The notes under the pieces: generated by a model
The model's input: the letters and a program-made list of their open reading frames with translations, nothing else
The model's database searches: none
What the model was told of the DNA's origin: nothing
Shown: one piece after another, positions 55,617-63,835 of the stretch
Layout of the letters: each line of letters opens with the position of its first letter
Position numbering within the stretch: the stretch's first letter is position 1
Assembly (NCBI GenBank): GCA_964461505.1
Contig: CAYWUW010000001.1
Coordinates: forward strand, 93,472-157,471
Source: HK-STAS-PATE-42 sp964461505
GTDB taxonomy: Bacteria > Patescibacteriota > Saccharimonadia > Saccharimonadales > HK-STAS-PATE-42
Length of the DNA: 64,000 bases
Direction: 5' to 3'
Translations under genes and position numbers: made by a program

Positions 55617-56585
55617 TTAGCTTATTTTGGCTGTGGATTTGATAAGTTGGTGGGCTTTTTTGGTGATGTTGGTGGTGGTGAGGCCGTAATGAAGATAGAG
55701 TTCTTCTGTAGTTCCGCTTTGGCCAAACTTATCATCTACTCCGATTCTGATGATTGGAATTGGCAGGCTTTCTGCTAGAACTTCGCACACGGCAGAGCCA
55801 AAACCTCCGGCTATTTGGTGATCTTCAATAGTAATGAATCTTTTAGTTTTTTGGGCAGAGGCTAAAATTAAGTCTTTATCTAAAGGCTTAATAGTTGGCA
55901 GATGTAGAACTTCGGCATCTACGCCTTGTTCTTTAAGCTTAAGGGCGGCTTGGTAGGCTAGCTGGCTAGTTGTTCCGGTGCTTAAGATGGTGATTTGGTG
56001 GCCATCTTTAAGTTTATAGCCTTTGCCAATTTTGAAAGGAACCTCTGGTTTGGTAAAGATTGGGACGGGATTTCTGGAAAGACGGATATAGCTTGGTGAA
56101 TTTGTTTTGGCAACAGCAAGAGTAATTTTTTCTGCTTCGATTGAATCGACCGGAGCAAAAACCTGCATATTAGGCAGTGTGCGCATTAGGGCAATATCTT
56201 CTAGAGCTTGATGCGTGGCGCCATCGGGGCCAACTCCGAGGCCGGTGTGTGAGCCGGCAATTTTAACATTTTGGTTGTTGATGCAAATGGTTGTGCGGAT
56301 TTGTTCCCAGCAACGACCGGGGCAAAAAGCGGCGTAAGCTCCGATAAATGGTGTTTTACCGATAGCGGCGAGTCCGCTGGCAACACCAACGATGTTTTGT
56401 TCGGCAACGCCGACTTCTATAAATCTTTCTGGAAACTGCTCGGAAAAAGAAGACATTTGCACACTGCGGGCGACATCTGGCGAAAGCCCAACTATGGAAG
56501 AATTAAGCTTAGCGGCTTTTAGCAAACCTCGCCCGAAGCCATCTTTGGTAGGTTCTGGTGGCAATATATCGGAGTTTTTAGTCAT
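55617..56585 (-). CDS. Transketolase, C-terminal subunit
   Basis: 322 residues. This half carries the pyrimidine-binding and C-terminal domains of a split transketolase: FIEVGVAEQNIVGVASGLAA (catalytic Glu region), TGLGVGPDGATHQALEDIAL, LPNMQVFAPVD and ITIEDHQIAGGFGSAVCEVL. It transfers two-carbon units in the pentose phosphate pathway with its N-terminal partner, which overlaps it by eight bases. Confidence 0.95.
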   Translation of the reverse strand: MTKNSDILPPEPTKDGFGRGLLKAAKLNSSIVGLSPDVARSVQMSSFSEQFPERFIEVGVAEQNIVGVASGLAAIGKTPFIGAYAAFCPGRCWEQIRTTICINNQNVKIAGSHTGLGVGPDGATHQALEDIALMRTLPNMQVFAPVDSIEAEKITLAVAKTNSPSYIRLSRNPVPIFTKPEVPFKIGKGYKLKDGHQITILSTGTTSQLAYQAALKLKEQGVDAEVLHLPTIKPLDKDLILASAQKTKRFITIEDHQIAGGFGSAVCEVLAESLPIPIIRIGVDDKFGQSGTTEELYLHYGLTTTNITKKAHQLIKSTAKIS

Positions 56586-57426
56586 AATCTATTCTCCCTT
56601 TGAAAGATCTTAAATCGTGTAGTGCTCTACGGGCTTGTTCTTTATTTGGAGCCATTCCGTGCCAGTGATAATCGTTTTCCATAAAGTCTACGCCTTTTCC
56701 GGGGGTGGTGTGGGCAATAATAATGCTGGGGCGCTCAGAAACGGCTCTAGCCATAGCGCAAGCATCGATGATTGATTCGATGTTGTGGCCATCAATTTCT
56801 TGAACATGCCAGCCGAAGGATTCCCACTTAAGCTTAAGATCTTCTAGTGGCATTACTTGTTCGGTTGGGCCATCAATTTGGATGTTGTTGCGATCGATAA
56901 TTGCGGTGATATTATCCAACTTGTATTTGGCGCAGAGCATAACCGCCTCCCAAACGTTGCCTTCGTTAAGCTCTCCATCGCCCATTAAAACGTAAAGATG
57001 GCGCGTTTTGTTGTGTTCTATTTTTAAGGCTAGAGCCATTCCTGCGGCTTGTGAAAGTCCGGAACCAAGCGGGCCAGAGGTGGTTTCGATTCCAGGCAGA
57101 ATTTGCCGATCTGGGTGGCCTTGTAATCTAGAGCCAAACTGCCTTAAGCTTAAGAGATCTTTTTTAGGAAAGTAGCCAGCGTAGGCCATTGTGGCATAAA
57201 GAACTGGCGCACAGTGGCCATTGCTTAAAATAAAGATGTCGCGCTCGGGCCAGTTGGGATCTTTTGGATCGTGGCGCAAGATTCTAAAATAGAGTGCGGT
57301 TAAGATATCTGCTAAGCCAAGTGGGCCTGCGGAATGGCCAGATCCGGCGACCTCTAGCATTTGGATGATGCTTTCTCTGATTTTTTCTGCTTGGTTTTCA
57401 AGCTGGGTTAGGCTTTTATCTTGCAC
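56578..57426 (-). CDS. Transketolase, N-terminal subunit
   Basis: 282 residues. The TPP-binding half: GSGHSAGPLGLADILTALYF, LSNGHCAPVLYATMAYAG, GPLGSGLSQAAGMALA and the TPP/Mg motif LMGDGELNEGNVWEA. The split-gene form is common in archaea and several bacterial lineages including CPR. Upstream is a TATGCTAAACTTAAGCTTA stretch, the usual -10/palindrome layout of this genome. Confidence 0.96.
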   Translation of the reverse strand: MQDKSLTQLENQAEKIRESIIQMLEVAGSGHSAGPLGLADILTALYFRILRHDPKDPNWPERDIFILSNGHCAPVLYATMAYAGYFPKKDLLSLRQFGSRLQGHPDRQILPGIETTSGPLGSGLSQAAGMALALKIEHNKTRHLYVLMGDGELNEGNVWEAVMLCAKYKLDNITAIIDRNNIQIDGPTEQVMPLEDLKLKWESFGWHVQEIDGHNIESIIDACAMARAVSERPSIIIAHTTPGKGVDFMENDYHWHGMAPNKEQARRALHDLRSFKGRIDYD

Positions 57427-57733
57427 TTGGAATCTCTGCCTTTTTTGGCGTTTTTATTAAGCTTAAGTTTAGCATATTCTTGTGTGATTTTATTAAGCTT
57501 AATCTCGAGCTTGTCATCTCGAGCTTATGTCGAGAGATCTCTTGGGTTTCGGTATGCACATCTTTTTGTCATCCTGAGGAAAGAGCGTAGCGAGTGACGT
57601 GAGGATCTAGTAATAAGGATTTCTCTTTTTGATTGGATTCCCGCAACAAGTGCGGGACAGGCCTTCACAGGAGCCTGCCCTGAGCTTGTCGAATGGGTTC
57701 AGAATGACAGTGTCAGGAGTTAAGCTTAGCCCG

Positions 57734-57847
57734 ATTTATTCGGGAGAACTTCTATAAAAAGGAAGGGGTATTCCAGACGAGCTGGAATAGGCTCTGCTGT
57801 TTTTTGGGGGTTTTGAACGGTGATGACAAAAAAAGTTAAGCTTAATT
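57734..57847. repeat. 114-base dispersed repeat, copy 2
   Basis: Matches 20270-20383 with one difference found by eye (GACGAG instead of GACAAG in a hairpin loop). Here the upstream bases complete a CCCGA-TTTAT-TCGGG stem. It ends 26 bases before the next start codon and may supply part of its upstream promoter DNA. Confidence 0.88.
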
Positions 57848-57859
57848 GTAATTAAATAG

Positions 57860-57865
57860 TATAAT
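57860..57865 (+). promoter_or_regulatory. -10 box of the 57874 gene
   Basis: TATAAT ending at 57865 predicts a transcript start at about 57872, two bases before the ATG. No ribosome site is visible. Confidence 0.55.
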
Positions 57866-57873
57866 CTGTTGAT

Positions 57874-58332
57874 ATGGTTACATCTGTTCATTTGGTGGCT
57901 GGAGCTGCCGTTGGAATCTTGCTTAAACAGCCCTTATTGGTGGTTCCGGCATCTTTTTGCTTTCATTACGTACTCGATGCGATTCCACACTATGCTCCGA
58001 AGCCAGTGAAGGGTTTTAAAGACGGTGGCCTTGCTGGAACGAATTGGCTGGATCTAGCTTTAAAGGCAGTTGAACCGATTTTAGGGGTTGTAGTTATCGG
58101 CCTGCTCTTTTTAGATGTGAGCGCTAAGCTTAAATTGGCATTTATTCTGGGGGCTTTATTTGGCTGGTTGCCAGATCTTTTAGTGTTTTTGGAATGGAAA
58201 TTTGGGATTAAGCGGCCAAATCCGTTTCGTGCTTTTGAGATTAAAACACATAAGCATACTGGAGGCTTAAAAGGGATTCTGCTACAGATTGTGGTTTTTG
58301 GGTTAAGCTTAGCGATTTTATTATACGTTTAG
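57874..58332 (+). CDS. Membrane protein of YdjM-like metal-dependent hydrolase type
   Basis: 152 residues with three to four helices. His and Asp residues sit where membrane-bound hydrolases of the YdjM type hold metal: VHLVAGAAVG near the start, FHYVLDAIPHY, LGWLPD-like FGWLPDLLVF and THKHTGG before the last helix. The activity is unproven. The message is predicted to be leaderless. Confidence 0.7.
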   Translation: MVTSVHLVAGAAVGILLKQPLLVVPASFCFHYVLDAIPHYAPKPVKGFKDGGLAGTNWLDLALKAVEPILGVVVIGLLFLDVSAKLKLAFILGALFGWLPDLLVFLEWKFGIKRPNPFRAFEIKTHKHTGGLKGILLQIVVFGLSLAILLYV

Positions 58333-58441
58333 CGTGTGCCTCTTTAAACTATAGATCTAATAATCTTGTAGTTCAAAGCGCTGAACTTGGTGGTCTGAAG
58401 TGGGTTTCTCGATATAGGTTTGAGGTGAAGAGTTCTTTGGG

Positions 58442-59965
58442 TTAAGGTTTAATACTTTGTTGCATCTTCTTCCAGGCGCTAAGCTTAAGTTCCTCTTCTT
58501 TATCGAGCCAGCAGATGTTGCGATCCTTCCAAATTACTGTGCCGAATTCGTATTCGTAAAGTGAGGTTAAGCTTAGGCCAACTTCTACTAGAATCATAAT
58601 TGGAAGGTTGAAGATGGCTAAGAACCAGCCGCTGGGGTTAACTCTGGTTACCAAAATTAAGTGCGAGAGCCACCAGATGATGGAGGCGATTACGCCTAAA
58701 ACTACGCTAACGGTATATTGGCCGGTGCTAATGGCTTGGTATAAGCCTAGGGCTGGTGCAAGAAGTGCGGCGATTGTCATAAGAATTGTGTAGCAAACTA
58801 GAGCTGGGTTCCGGCCGGTGTGTGGGTAGTAGCTGCGGATGGCGGAGCTCCAGAGGCTGCTAAGCTTTTTGCGGGCTATAACTCCATCGTCGGCGTTGGC
58901 AAAGGCGTAAAAGTAGGAATCGGAGGCATAAAGATGGGTGGCGAGGTTTTTTTCTGGGTTGACAACTTTGGAAAGCTGGCTGAAGCCACCAAAATCTTCT
59001 AGAGATTTTTTTTCGATCATCCAGAGGCTGCTAGAAACTGGCGGGCGTTTTAATAAACTTCTGAAGGTGGTTTGCCAGAGTAATCTTAATGGTTGCAGAA
59101 GTTGGGGTAAAAAATCTAAATGTAAGAACATTGGTTGAACCGAAATCATTTTGTAGGTGTAGAATTTGGCAAATTGAACGGTGCGAGAGATTGTTCGGGG
59201 GCTAATTTTGGTGTCTACTCCTAAAAAGAGGATGTAATCGCCGGAGGATTCTTGAAAGAGTCGTTCTTGGGCCCAGTTCTGGCCGAGCCAACCAAGAGGT
59301 GGTTCGTGGCCTTTAATAAAGCGAACTCCATGATTGGCGTAAAAGCGCATTAGGGTTCCGGTTCCATCGGTGCTGCAATCATCGAGCACTAAAACCTCCA
59401 TTTTGTCGTAATCGGAACTTAAAACAGCGTTAAGACAATCGGCGAGGGCTTTATCTTCGTTTCTAGCGGCAATGGCAACGGTAACGGTTGGTTTTTGCGC
59501 TTTGCTAAGCTTAGGGGTTTTGTAAAGTCTAGATTTGGCTAGAGTTCTTATGATGTTGATTGCGGCGGTTAGCGAACCGACAAAGCTGATTCCGACAACA
59601 GAATCTACAAAGAGGCTAAAGTTTAGCCACTGGGTTAATCTTATCTCTAAAGAAAATAAAATGCAGAGCCCAAAAATGAGGGCAGCCGTGTTAAGCCAAA
59701 TCGAGCGGTTCATTTCGGCTGGTTCTACTCTTTTAGATCCGTAGCGAATAAAGTTAATGCTTAAAAAGATGATTAAAATTGAAATGGTGTAAGAGCTAAT
59801 TCCGAAGCCATACAGGTAAAGCCAAAAAATTGAACTAAGATTAATTAGGGCGATTAGGTAGATGATGATTTTGGTAATGAGGCGTGGCTTGAAGATGCAA
59901 ATTATTGAAGCAATAAGGCTGCAAATAGCAGAGGTAGCAACGGCGTAGATTAGGTAAATATTCAT
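58442..59965 (-). CDS. Family 2 membrane glycosyltransferase
   Basis: 507 residues. N-terminal helices lead into a GT-A domain: TVTVAIAARNEDKALADCLN, VLVLDDCSTDGTGTLM, GVDTKI (DxD-like) and, further on, SLWMIEKKSLEDFGGF (acceptor-side region). Two to four helices follow (LVCYTILMTIAALLAPALGL, VVLGVIASIIWWLSHLIL). It resembles CrtQ/hyaluronan-synthase-like transferases that use lipid acceptors. The product is unknown. Confidence 0.92.
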   Translation of the reverse strand: MNIYLIYAVATSAICSLIASIICIFKPRLITKIIIYLIALINLSSIFWLYLYGFGISSYTISILIIFLSINFIRYGSKRVEPAEMNRSIWLNTAALIFGLCILFSLEIRLTQWLNFSLFVDSVVGISFVGSLTAAINIIRTLAKSRLYKTPKLSKAQKPTVTVAIAARNEDKALADCLNAVLSSDYDKMEVLVLDDCSTDGTGTLMRFYANHGVRFIKGHEPPLGWLGQNWAQERLFQESSGDYILFLGVDTKISPRTISRTVQFAKFYTYKMISVQPMFLHLDFLPQLLQPLRLLWQTTFRSLLKRPPVSSSLWMIEKKSLEDFGGFSQLSKVVNPEKNLATHLYASDSYFYAFANADDGVIARKKLSSLWSSAIRSYYPHTGRNPALVCYTILMTIAALLAPALGLYQAISTGQYTVSVVLGVIASIIWWLSHLILVTRVNPSGWFLAIFNLPIMILVEVGLSLTSLYEYEFGTVIWKDRNICWLDKEEELKLSAWKKMQQSIKP

Positions 59966-60036
59966 TTGGTTCCCACTCGAAAAGAATTGTTCTTTTTATG
60001 ATTTTAGCAGATATTAATGCTAAACTTAAGCTTAAT

Positions 60037-61149
60037 ATGAATAGAGATGTAATTTTGGTTGCTGGATTTTTTTTGCTGGGCTTGGTTCTGTTTGGTTTTT
60101 TGATTTTGAAGAAGCTGGCTGAACTTGGTTCTGGCGATGCGCAATCTAAAGAAAGTGAGGCGCAAAATAAGATCTTGCGGCAAGATATTCAGTTTTTAGA
60201 ACAAAAGTTGAGTGCTTTTTCTGATACGTTAAAAGAGCAAGTTAATAACAGGTTAGATAAGAACCATGAACTGATGAGTTCTACTTTTGCAAAACAATTT
60301 AAGCAAAGCCAAGAAATTATTGCGGATGTTAATACTCGCCTGGCTAAATTGGATGAAGCTAATCGGCAAGTGGTGGATATAACCAGTGAGCTTAAAACTT
60401 TGCAGAATGTTTTGCAGAATCCGAAGCAACGTGGAGTTTTGGGTGAGTATCATTTGGAAACAGTTTTAAGCAATGTTTTGCCACCGGGTAGGTTTAAGCT
60501 CCAGTATAAATTTAAGAATGGTGAGGCTGTTGATGCGGCGGTTTTTTTGCAAGATGGTAAGATTTTGCCAGTTGATTCTAAGTTCAGTTTAGAAAATTAT
60601 AATAGATTGATTGATGAAAAGGATAAGGTTCGTAGAGAGGCTCTGGCAAACCAGTTTAAAGCTGATCTTAAAAAAAGAATTGATGAAACGGCTAAGTATA
60701 TTCGCCCAAAAGAAGAAACAATGGATTTTGCGTTTATGTTTATTCCAAGTGAGGCAATTTATTATGATTTGTTGGTTAATAAGGTTGGAGCGAGCGGTGT
60801 TCAATCTCGTGATTTAGTTGAGTATGCTTTTCAAGATAAAAAAGTGGTTATTGTAAGCCCAACTAGCTTTATGGCGTATCTGCAAACGGTTCTACAAGGC
60901 TTAAGAAGCTTGCACATTGAAGAACAAGCTAAAGAAATTCAAAAGCGGGTCGGAGATTTAGCGCGGCACATTAATACGTATGAAGGCTTTATGCAATCTC
61001 TTGGCAAATCTTTAGGAACAACGGTAAATCATTATAATAAGGCACATAAAGAACTGGGTAAAATTGATAAAGATGTGATGAAGATTGCCGGCGGTGAGAG
61101 TTCTGGCGTAGAGCCATTAAGCTTAGATAAGCCGGTTGAGGAGGATTAG
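60037..61149 (+). CDS. rmuC: RmuC-family DNA recombination protein
   Basis: 370 residues from ATG 60037 (MNRDVILVAGFFLLGL). An upstream ATG at 59998 is open but spans a TAATGCTAAACTTAAGCTTA promoter-like stretch, so I prefer the inner one. It has one N-terminal helix, a coiled coil (KILRQDIQFLEQKLSAFSDT), then the RmuC nuclease-like core: LGEYHLETVL, PVDSKFSLENY, DFAFMFIPSEAIYY and VIVSPTSFMAYL. RmuC limits DNA inversion in E. coli. It is followed within six bases by the next gene. Confidence 0.93.
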   Translation: MNRDVILVAGFFLLGLVLFGFLILKKLAELGSGDAQSKESEAQNKILRQDIQFLEQKLSAFSDTLKEQVNNRLDKNHELMSSTFAKQFKQSQEIIADVNTRLAKLDEANRQVVDITSELKTLQNVLQNPKQRGVLGEYHLETVLSNVLPPGRFKLQYKFKNGEAVDAAVFLQDGKILPVDSKFSLENYNRLIDEKDKVRREALANQFKADLKKRIDETAKYIRPKEETMDFAFMFIPSEAIYYDLLVNKVGASGVQSRDLVEYAFQDKKVVIVSPTSFMAYLQTVLQGLRSLHIEEQAKEIQKRVGDLARHINTYEGFMQSLGKSLGTTVNHYNKAHKELGKIDKDVMKIAGGESSGVEPLSLDKPVEED

Positions 61150-61155
61150 GTGTAA

Positions 61156-61563
61156 ATGAAGATTTTTGTTTCTGGACAGATAGATGACGCAGAATTTGTG
61201 AGGGATGTTCAAGCTAAGCTTAAAGATGCCGGGCATAGGGTAACTCATGATTGGACTAAAACAGATGTCTTTCTTGGTTCTTCAGAGGCTAAGCTTAACA
61301 ACCGCAGTGAAGCTGGAGTTCGAGCAGAAAGAGATATTCAAGGTGTTATTGATGCAGATGTTTATATAATTTGTACAAATAATGAAAGTGTTGGTAAGGG
61401 AATGTATGTTGAGCTAGGAGCTGCCCTTGCTTTAAAGCAAAGTGGCTTTAAAAATAGTTTGAGAGTATTTGTTTTGGGAGAGATGAAACATTTATCTGTT
61501 TTTTATCTTCACCCAGAGGTTGAGTATGCTGAAAGCGTTGATAGGCTGCTGGAGCTTACCTAG
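61156..61563 (+). CDS. Nucleoside 2-deoxyribosyltransferase-like protein
   Basis: 135 residues. MKIFVSGQIDDAEFVRDVQA at the start and GKGMYVELGAALALKQSG, with the Glu of the NDT active site, match the nucleoside deoxyribosyltransferase/YtoQ-like fold. AERDIQGVIDADVYIICTN is the central strand. It may remodel nucleotides or act on NAD-like substrates; unproven. Co-transcribed with rmuC. Confidence 0.75.
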   Translation: MKIFVSGQIDDAEFVRDVQAKLKDAGHRVTHDWTKTDVFLGSSEAKLNNRSEAGVRAERDIQGVIDADVYIICTNNESVGKGMYVELGAALALKQSGFKNSLRVFVLGEMKHLSVFYLHPEVEYAESVDRLLELT

Positions 61564-61572
61564 GGAGGACAA

Positions 61573-62265
61573 CTAAACCTTAATTAGCAAACCTCTGTCT
61601 AGTGCGATTTTGGTAGCTTCTTCAACTGTTATGCGTTCTAGCGCCTGCGTGGGGCCTCCTGCTCCTCGGCAGTATTCTTTTGCTAGTTTGATAAAGGTAT
61701 TGTCGCTAGCTGTTGGTAGGACCCTAAGATGATCAACGTAACTAGGGTGCGTGGAGATAAAGAAGAAGTCCTCAATTAATGATCTTGCGGCTAGCTCCTT
61801 TACGTCTTCTCTGTTTTGTAGGTAGTAATCAGCATAAGCGTCTCTTGCTAAGTAAGGGTCCAACTTATGGAGCCGGTGTGTTTTGACTTTTTGTTTGCCC
61901 AAAGAGCTTTTTAACAGAACCGGTATACCCATGTGAGCGCTACCGTAAACAGAACCTGCCTCTATAAAGCCCTCATTCCTGACTTTTTTGGATGTTTTTT
62001 GGAGAACTCTTTTTGCAGTTTCTTCTTCAAGACCCATTAGACCTAACAGCTCAGGATCATAGTTAAGTACTCCTGCTAGAAAGGTAAGCATTTGTAGTAC
62101 TGCAGATTTATCGCGTATGCCCATAACAAACGAGAACTTATTGAGTGTCTCAAGTTCTCTGGCCATAAGTTCCTCTTTTGTCATATTTGTGAGAGATTCA
62201 AGGTTGAATCGTTCGCTCGTGTTAAAGAAATCGGCATTTATGTCGCACTGTACTATAGCTTCCAT
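61573..62265 (-). CDS. Orphan protein, possibly longer at the N-terminus
   Basis: 230 residues from the first ATG, no recognised family. Helical (LTNMTKEELMARELETLNKF, RDKSAVLQMLTFLAGVLNYD). The frame stays open for 25 codons upstream (VIVALGSRGSTVFPVDARHE, LLAR) with no ATG, GTG or TTG, right up to the stop of the 62334 gene. That stretch looks like real protein, so the true start may be non-canonical or the two genes may be joined by a frameshift. No TAAGCTTA inside. Confidence 0.6.
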   Translation of the reverse strand: MEAIVQCDINADFFNTSERFNLESLTNMTKEELMARELETLNKFSFVMGIRDKSAVLQMLTFLAGVLNYDPELLGLMGLEEETAKRVLQKTSKKVRNEGFIEAGSVYGSAHMGIPVLLKSSLGKQKVKTHRLHKLDPYLARDAYADYYLQNREDVKELAARSLIEDFFFISTHPSYVDHLRVLPTASDNTFIKLAKEYCRGAGGPTQALERITVEEATKIALDRGLLIKV

Positions 62266-62333
62266 ACGCGCAAGAAGTTCATGGCGTGCGTCTACTGGAA
62301 ATACGGTAGAGCCTCTTGAGCCTAGAGCAACTA

Positions 62334-62657
62334 TTACTTGCCGGGACTATCTTTAATTGTAGGAGACTTGGATGCATCTATTGACAATGCGGTTTTGTGC
62401 TCAATATAACTTCCGCCGTGAATCCCCACTTCTTCTTGGAAGACAATTGCGGGTTGGCCGAGTTCTACGAACTTGGCGATTGTTCTTCCTGCTCGCATGC
62501 CTGGGGTATGTTGATTAAAGACTGCATGAAAAGCGCTAATCTTATCTAGATGTGGCTTTAGGTTGGAGGTGGCCCTACTCAGCTCGCTGTCCACTTCCGT
62601 GGTTAGTGCTTCAGCCTCTACTGGCCCTAAATTATTGCCTCCTAAGAATATTGACAT
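62334..62657 (-). CDS. Orphan protein with leaderless promoter
   Basis: 107 residues, no recognised family: MSIFLGGNNLGPVEAEAL at the start, GRTIAKFVELGQPAIVFQEE and GIHGGSYIEH later. TATAAT at 62670-62665 predicts a transcript start one base before the ATG at 62657. The next gene on this strand is open from right after this stop. It contains no TAAGCTTA. Confidence 0.6.
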   Translation of the reverse strand: MSIFLGGNNLGPVEAEALTTEVDSELSRATSNLKPHLDKISAFHAVFNQHTPGMRAGRTIAKFVELGQPAIVFQEEVGIHGGSYIEHKTALSIDASKSPTIKDSPGK

Positions 62658-62703
62658 AATTACTATTATATCATGTTTTAACCTTTAAGTTTAGAGCTTA
62701 AGC

Positions 62704-63777
62704 TTAATTTGTTTGTTGTTTGATGGTGTTCCAGATTGTGGGGTCGCCTTGTTTTAGTCTCCAGTACCACCATTCGGAGCCCCATAGGTAGATTTCTTTA
62801 ATTCCGGTTCTTTTAGCAAATCCTAAGTTAAGCTTAACATCGCCCGGAGACATGGTTTTGTTTTGCTTTTCTATTGAAGAATCTTTGATACTGCCAGAAA
62901 TAATCCATGGTTCAAGCTGGAATTCGTGAATGATGCTGGGTTTGCCGGTTAAGCTTAATTGGCCTTGGGCTAGAAACGCGTAATACCAGGCTGGGAACGG
63001 ATAGGTAATGTAGCCAAGCTTGGGGTTGTGGACTTTGCGGTAAATGCTGATTCCGTAAACATCAGCCTGGGGTTCGTTAAGCGCAAAACCTCCGTAATTG
63101 TTAGAACGTGTTAAGATGATTGGGGTGTGAGGATCTAGCTTTTTAACGGTGTTGAACTCATCTACTAATCTTTGGCGAGAAAAATCGCTGCACTGGCCGA
63201 ATTCTTGCAAAAAGAACTCGTTTTCGAGTTGATAGCTTTCTAGAGCTGGAGAGTTTTTATAGCGTTCGACAACGCTGATAATTTGATTTTCTAGTTTTGG
63301 ATACCAGGCTTCTTTTGGTAAAGATTCGGCCCACTGCGGCATGTGGCATTCTGGCCAGCGCGGCTGGCGCAACCCTAAGCTTAAAGAGATTTTAACTCCG
63401 TTTTTTTCGGCTTCTTGAAACTGCCAATCTAAATCTGAAAAGTCGTAGCTGCCTTGCTCTTTTTCAGTCTCTGACCAATAACTAACTAAACGGAGTTTTT
63501 TGATGTTTAAATCTTGGGTGATGGCGGTGAAAACCTCTTTGGGGTCTAAGTCTAATTCTTTGGCGCGGGAGCTAGTGAAGGTTGCTCCAAACTGCAAGGG
63601 TTCATTTTTTTGGCTGAACTGATATTTGAAGGCCACTAATCTTAAAACTAGAACCAAGAGGGTGGTTAGAACGGCTACGAAGAATAGGGCTTTTTTAAGT
63701 TTAGAAAAGTTTTTTATGACCTGTTTTAGGTAAGCTGGAGTTTGCTTAAGCTTAGCGAGTGCAGTCTCTTTTTGCAT
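62704..63777 (-). CDS. Membrane-anchored TIM-barrel glycoside hydrolase
   Basis: 357 residues from ATG 63777 (MQKETALAKL). A single helix (KALFFVAVLTTLLVLVLRL) anchors it. The barrel matches GH5/GH42-like enzymes: FGATFTSSRAKELDLDP, RLVSYWSETEKEQGSYDF, LGLRQPRWPECHMP, the acid/base Glu in YQLENEFF, YGISIYRKV, and a candidate nucleophile in IIHEFQLEPW. The substrate is unknown. The longer frame to 63984 runs through palindromic repeats and was rejected. Confidence 0.85.
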   Translation of the reverse strand: MQKETALAKLKQTPAYLKQVIKNFSKLKKALFFVAVLTTLLVLVLRLVAFKYQFSQKNEPLQFGATFTSSRAKELDLDPKEVFTAITQDLNIKKLRLVSYWSETEKEQGSYDFSDLDWQFQEAEKNGVKISLSLGLRQPRWPECHMPQWAESLPKEAWYPKLENQIISVVERYKNSPALESYQLENEFFLQEFGQCSDFSRQRLVDEFNTVKKLDPHTPIILTRSNNYGGFALNEPQADVYGISIYRKVHNPKLGYITYPFPAWYYAFLAQGQLSLTGKPSIIHEFQLEPWIISGSIKDSSIEKQNKTMSPGDVKLNLGFAKRTGIKEIYLWGSEWWYWRLKQGDPTIWNTIKQQTN

Positions 63778-63835
63778 CTTGGTTATTATTGTAGCGCATT
63801 TTTGCCTGCTAGGGTTTTGGTTAAAGGAATCTAGG

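Larger units (their letters stand above)
57427..57873. other. Gene-free spacer with palindromic repeats
   Basis: 447 bases without a gene. It contains a TCATCTCGAGC...GTCGAGAGATCTC unit also seen at 19849-19875, a diverged copy of the GTCATCCTGAGG...AGAATGAC repeat (57570-57710) interrupted by CCTGAGCTTGTCGAA, and the 114-base repeat. Three or more TAAGCTTA copies lie here. Confidence 0.8.
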
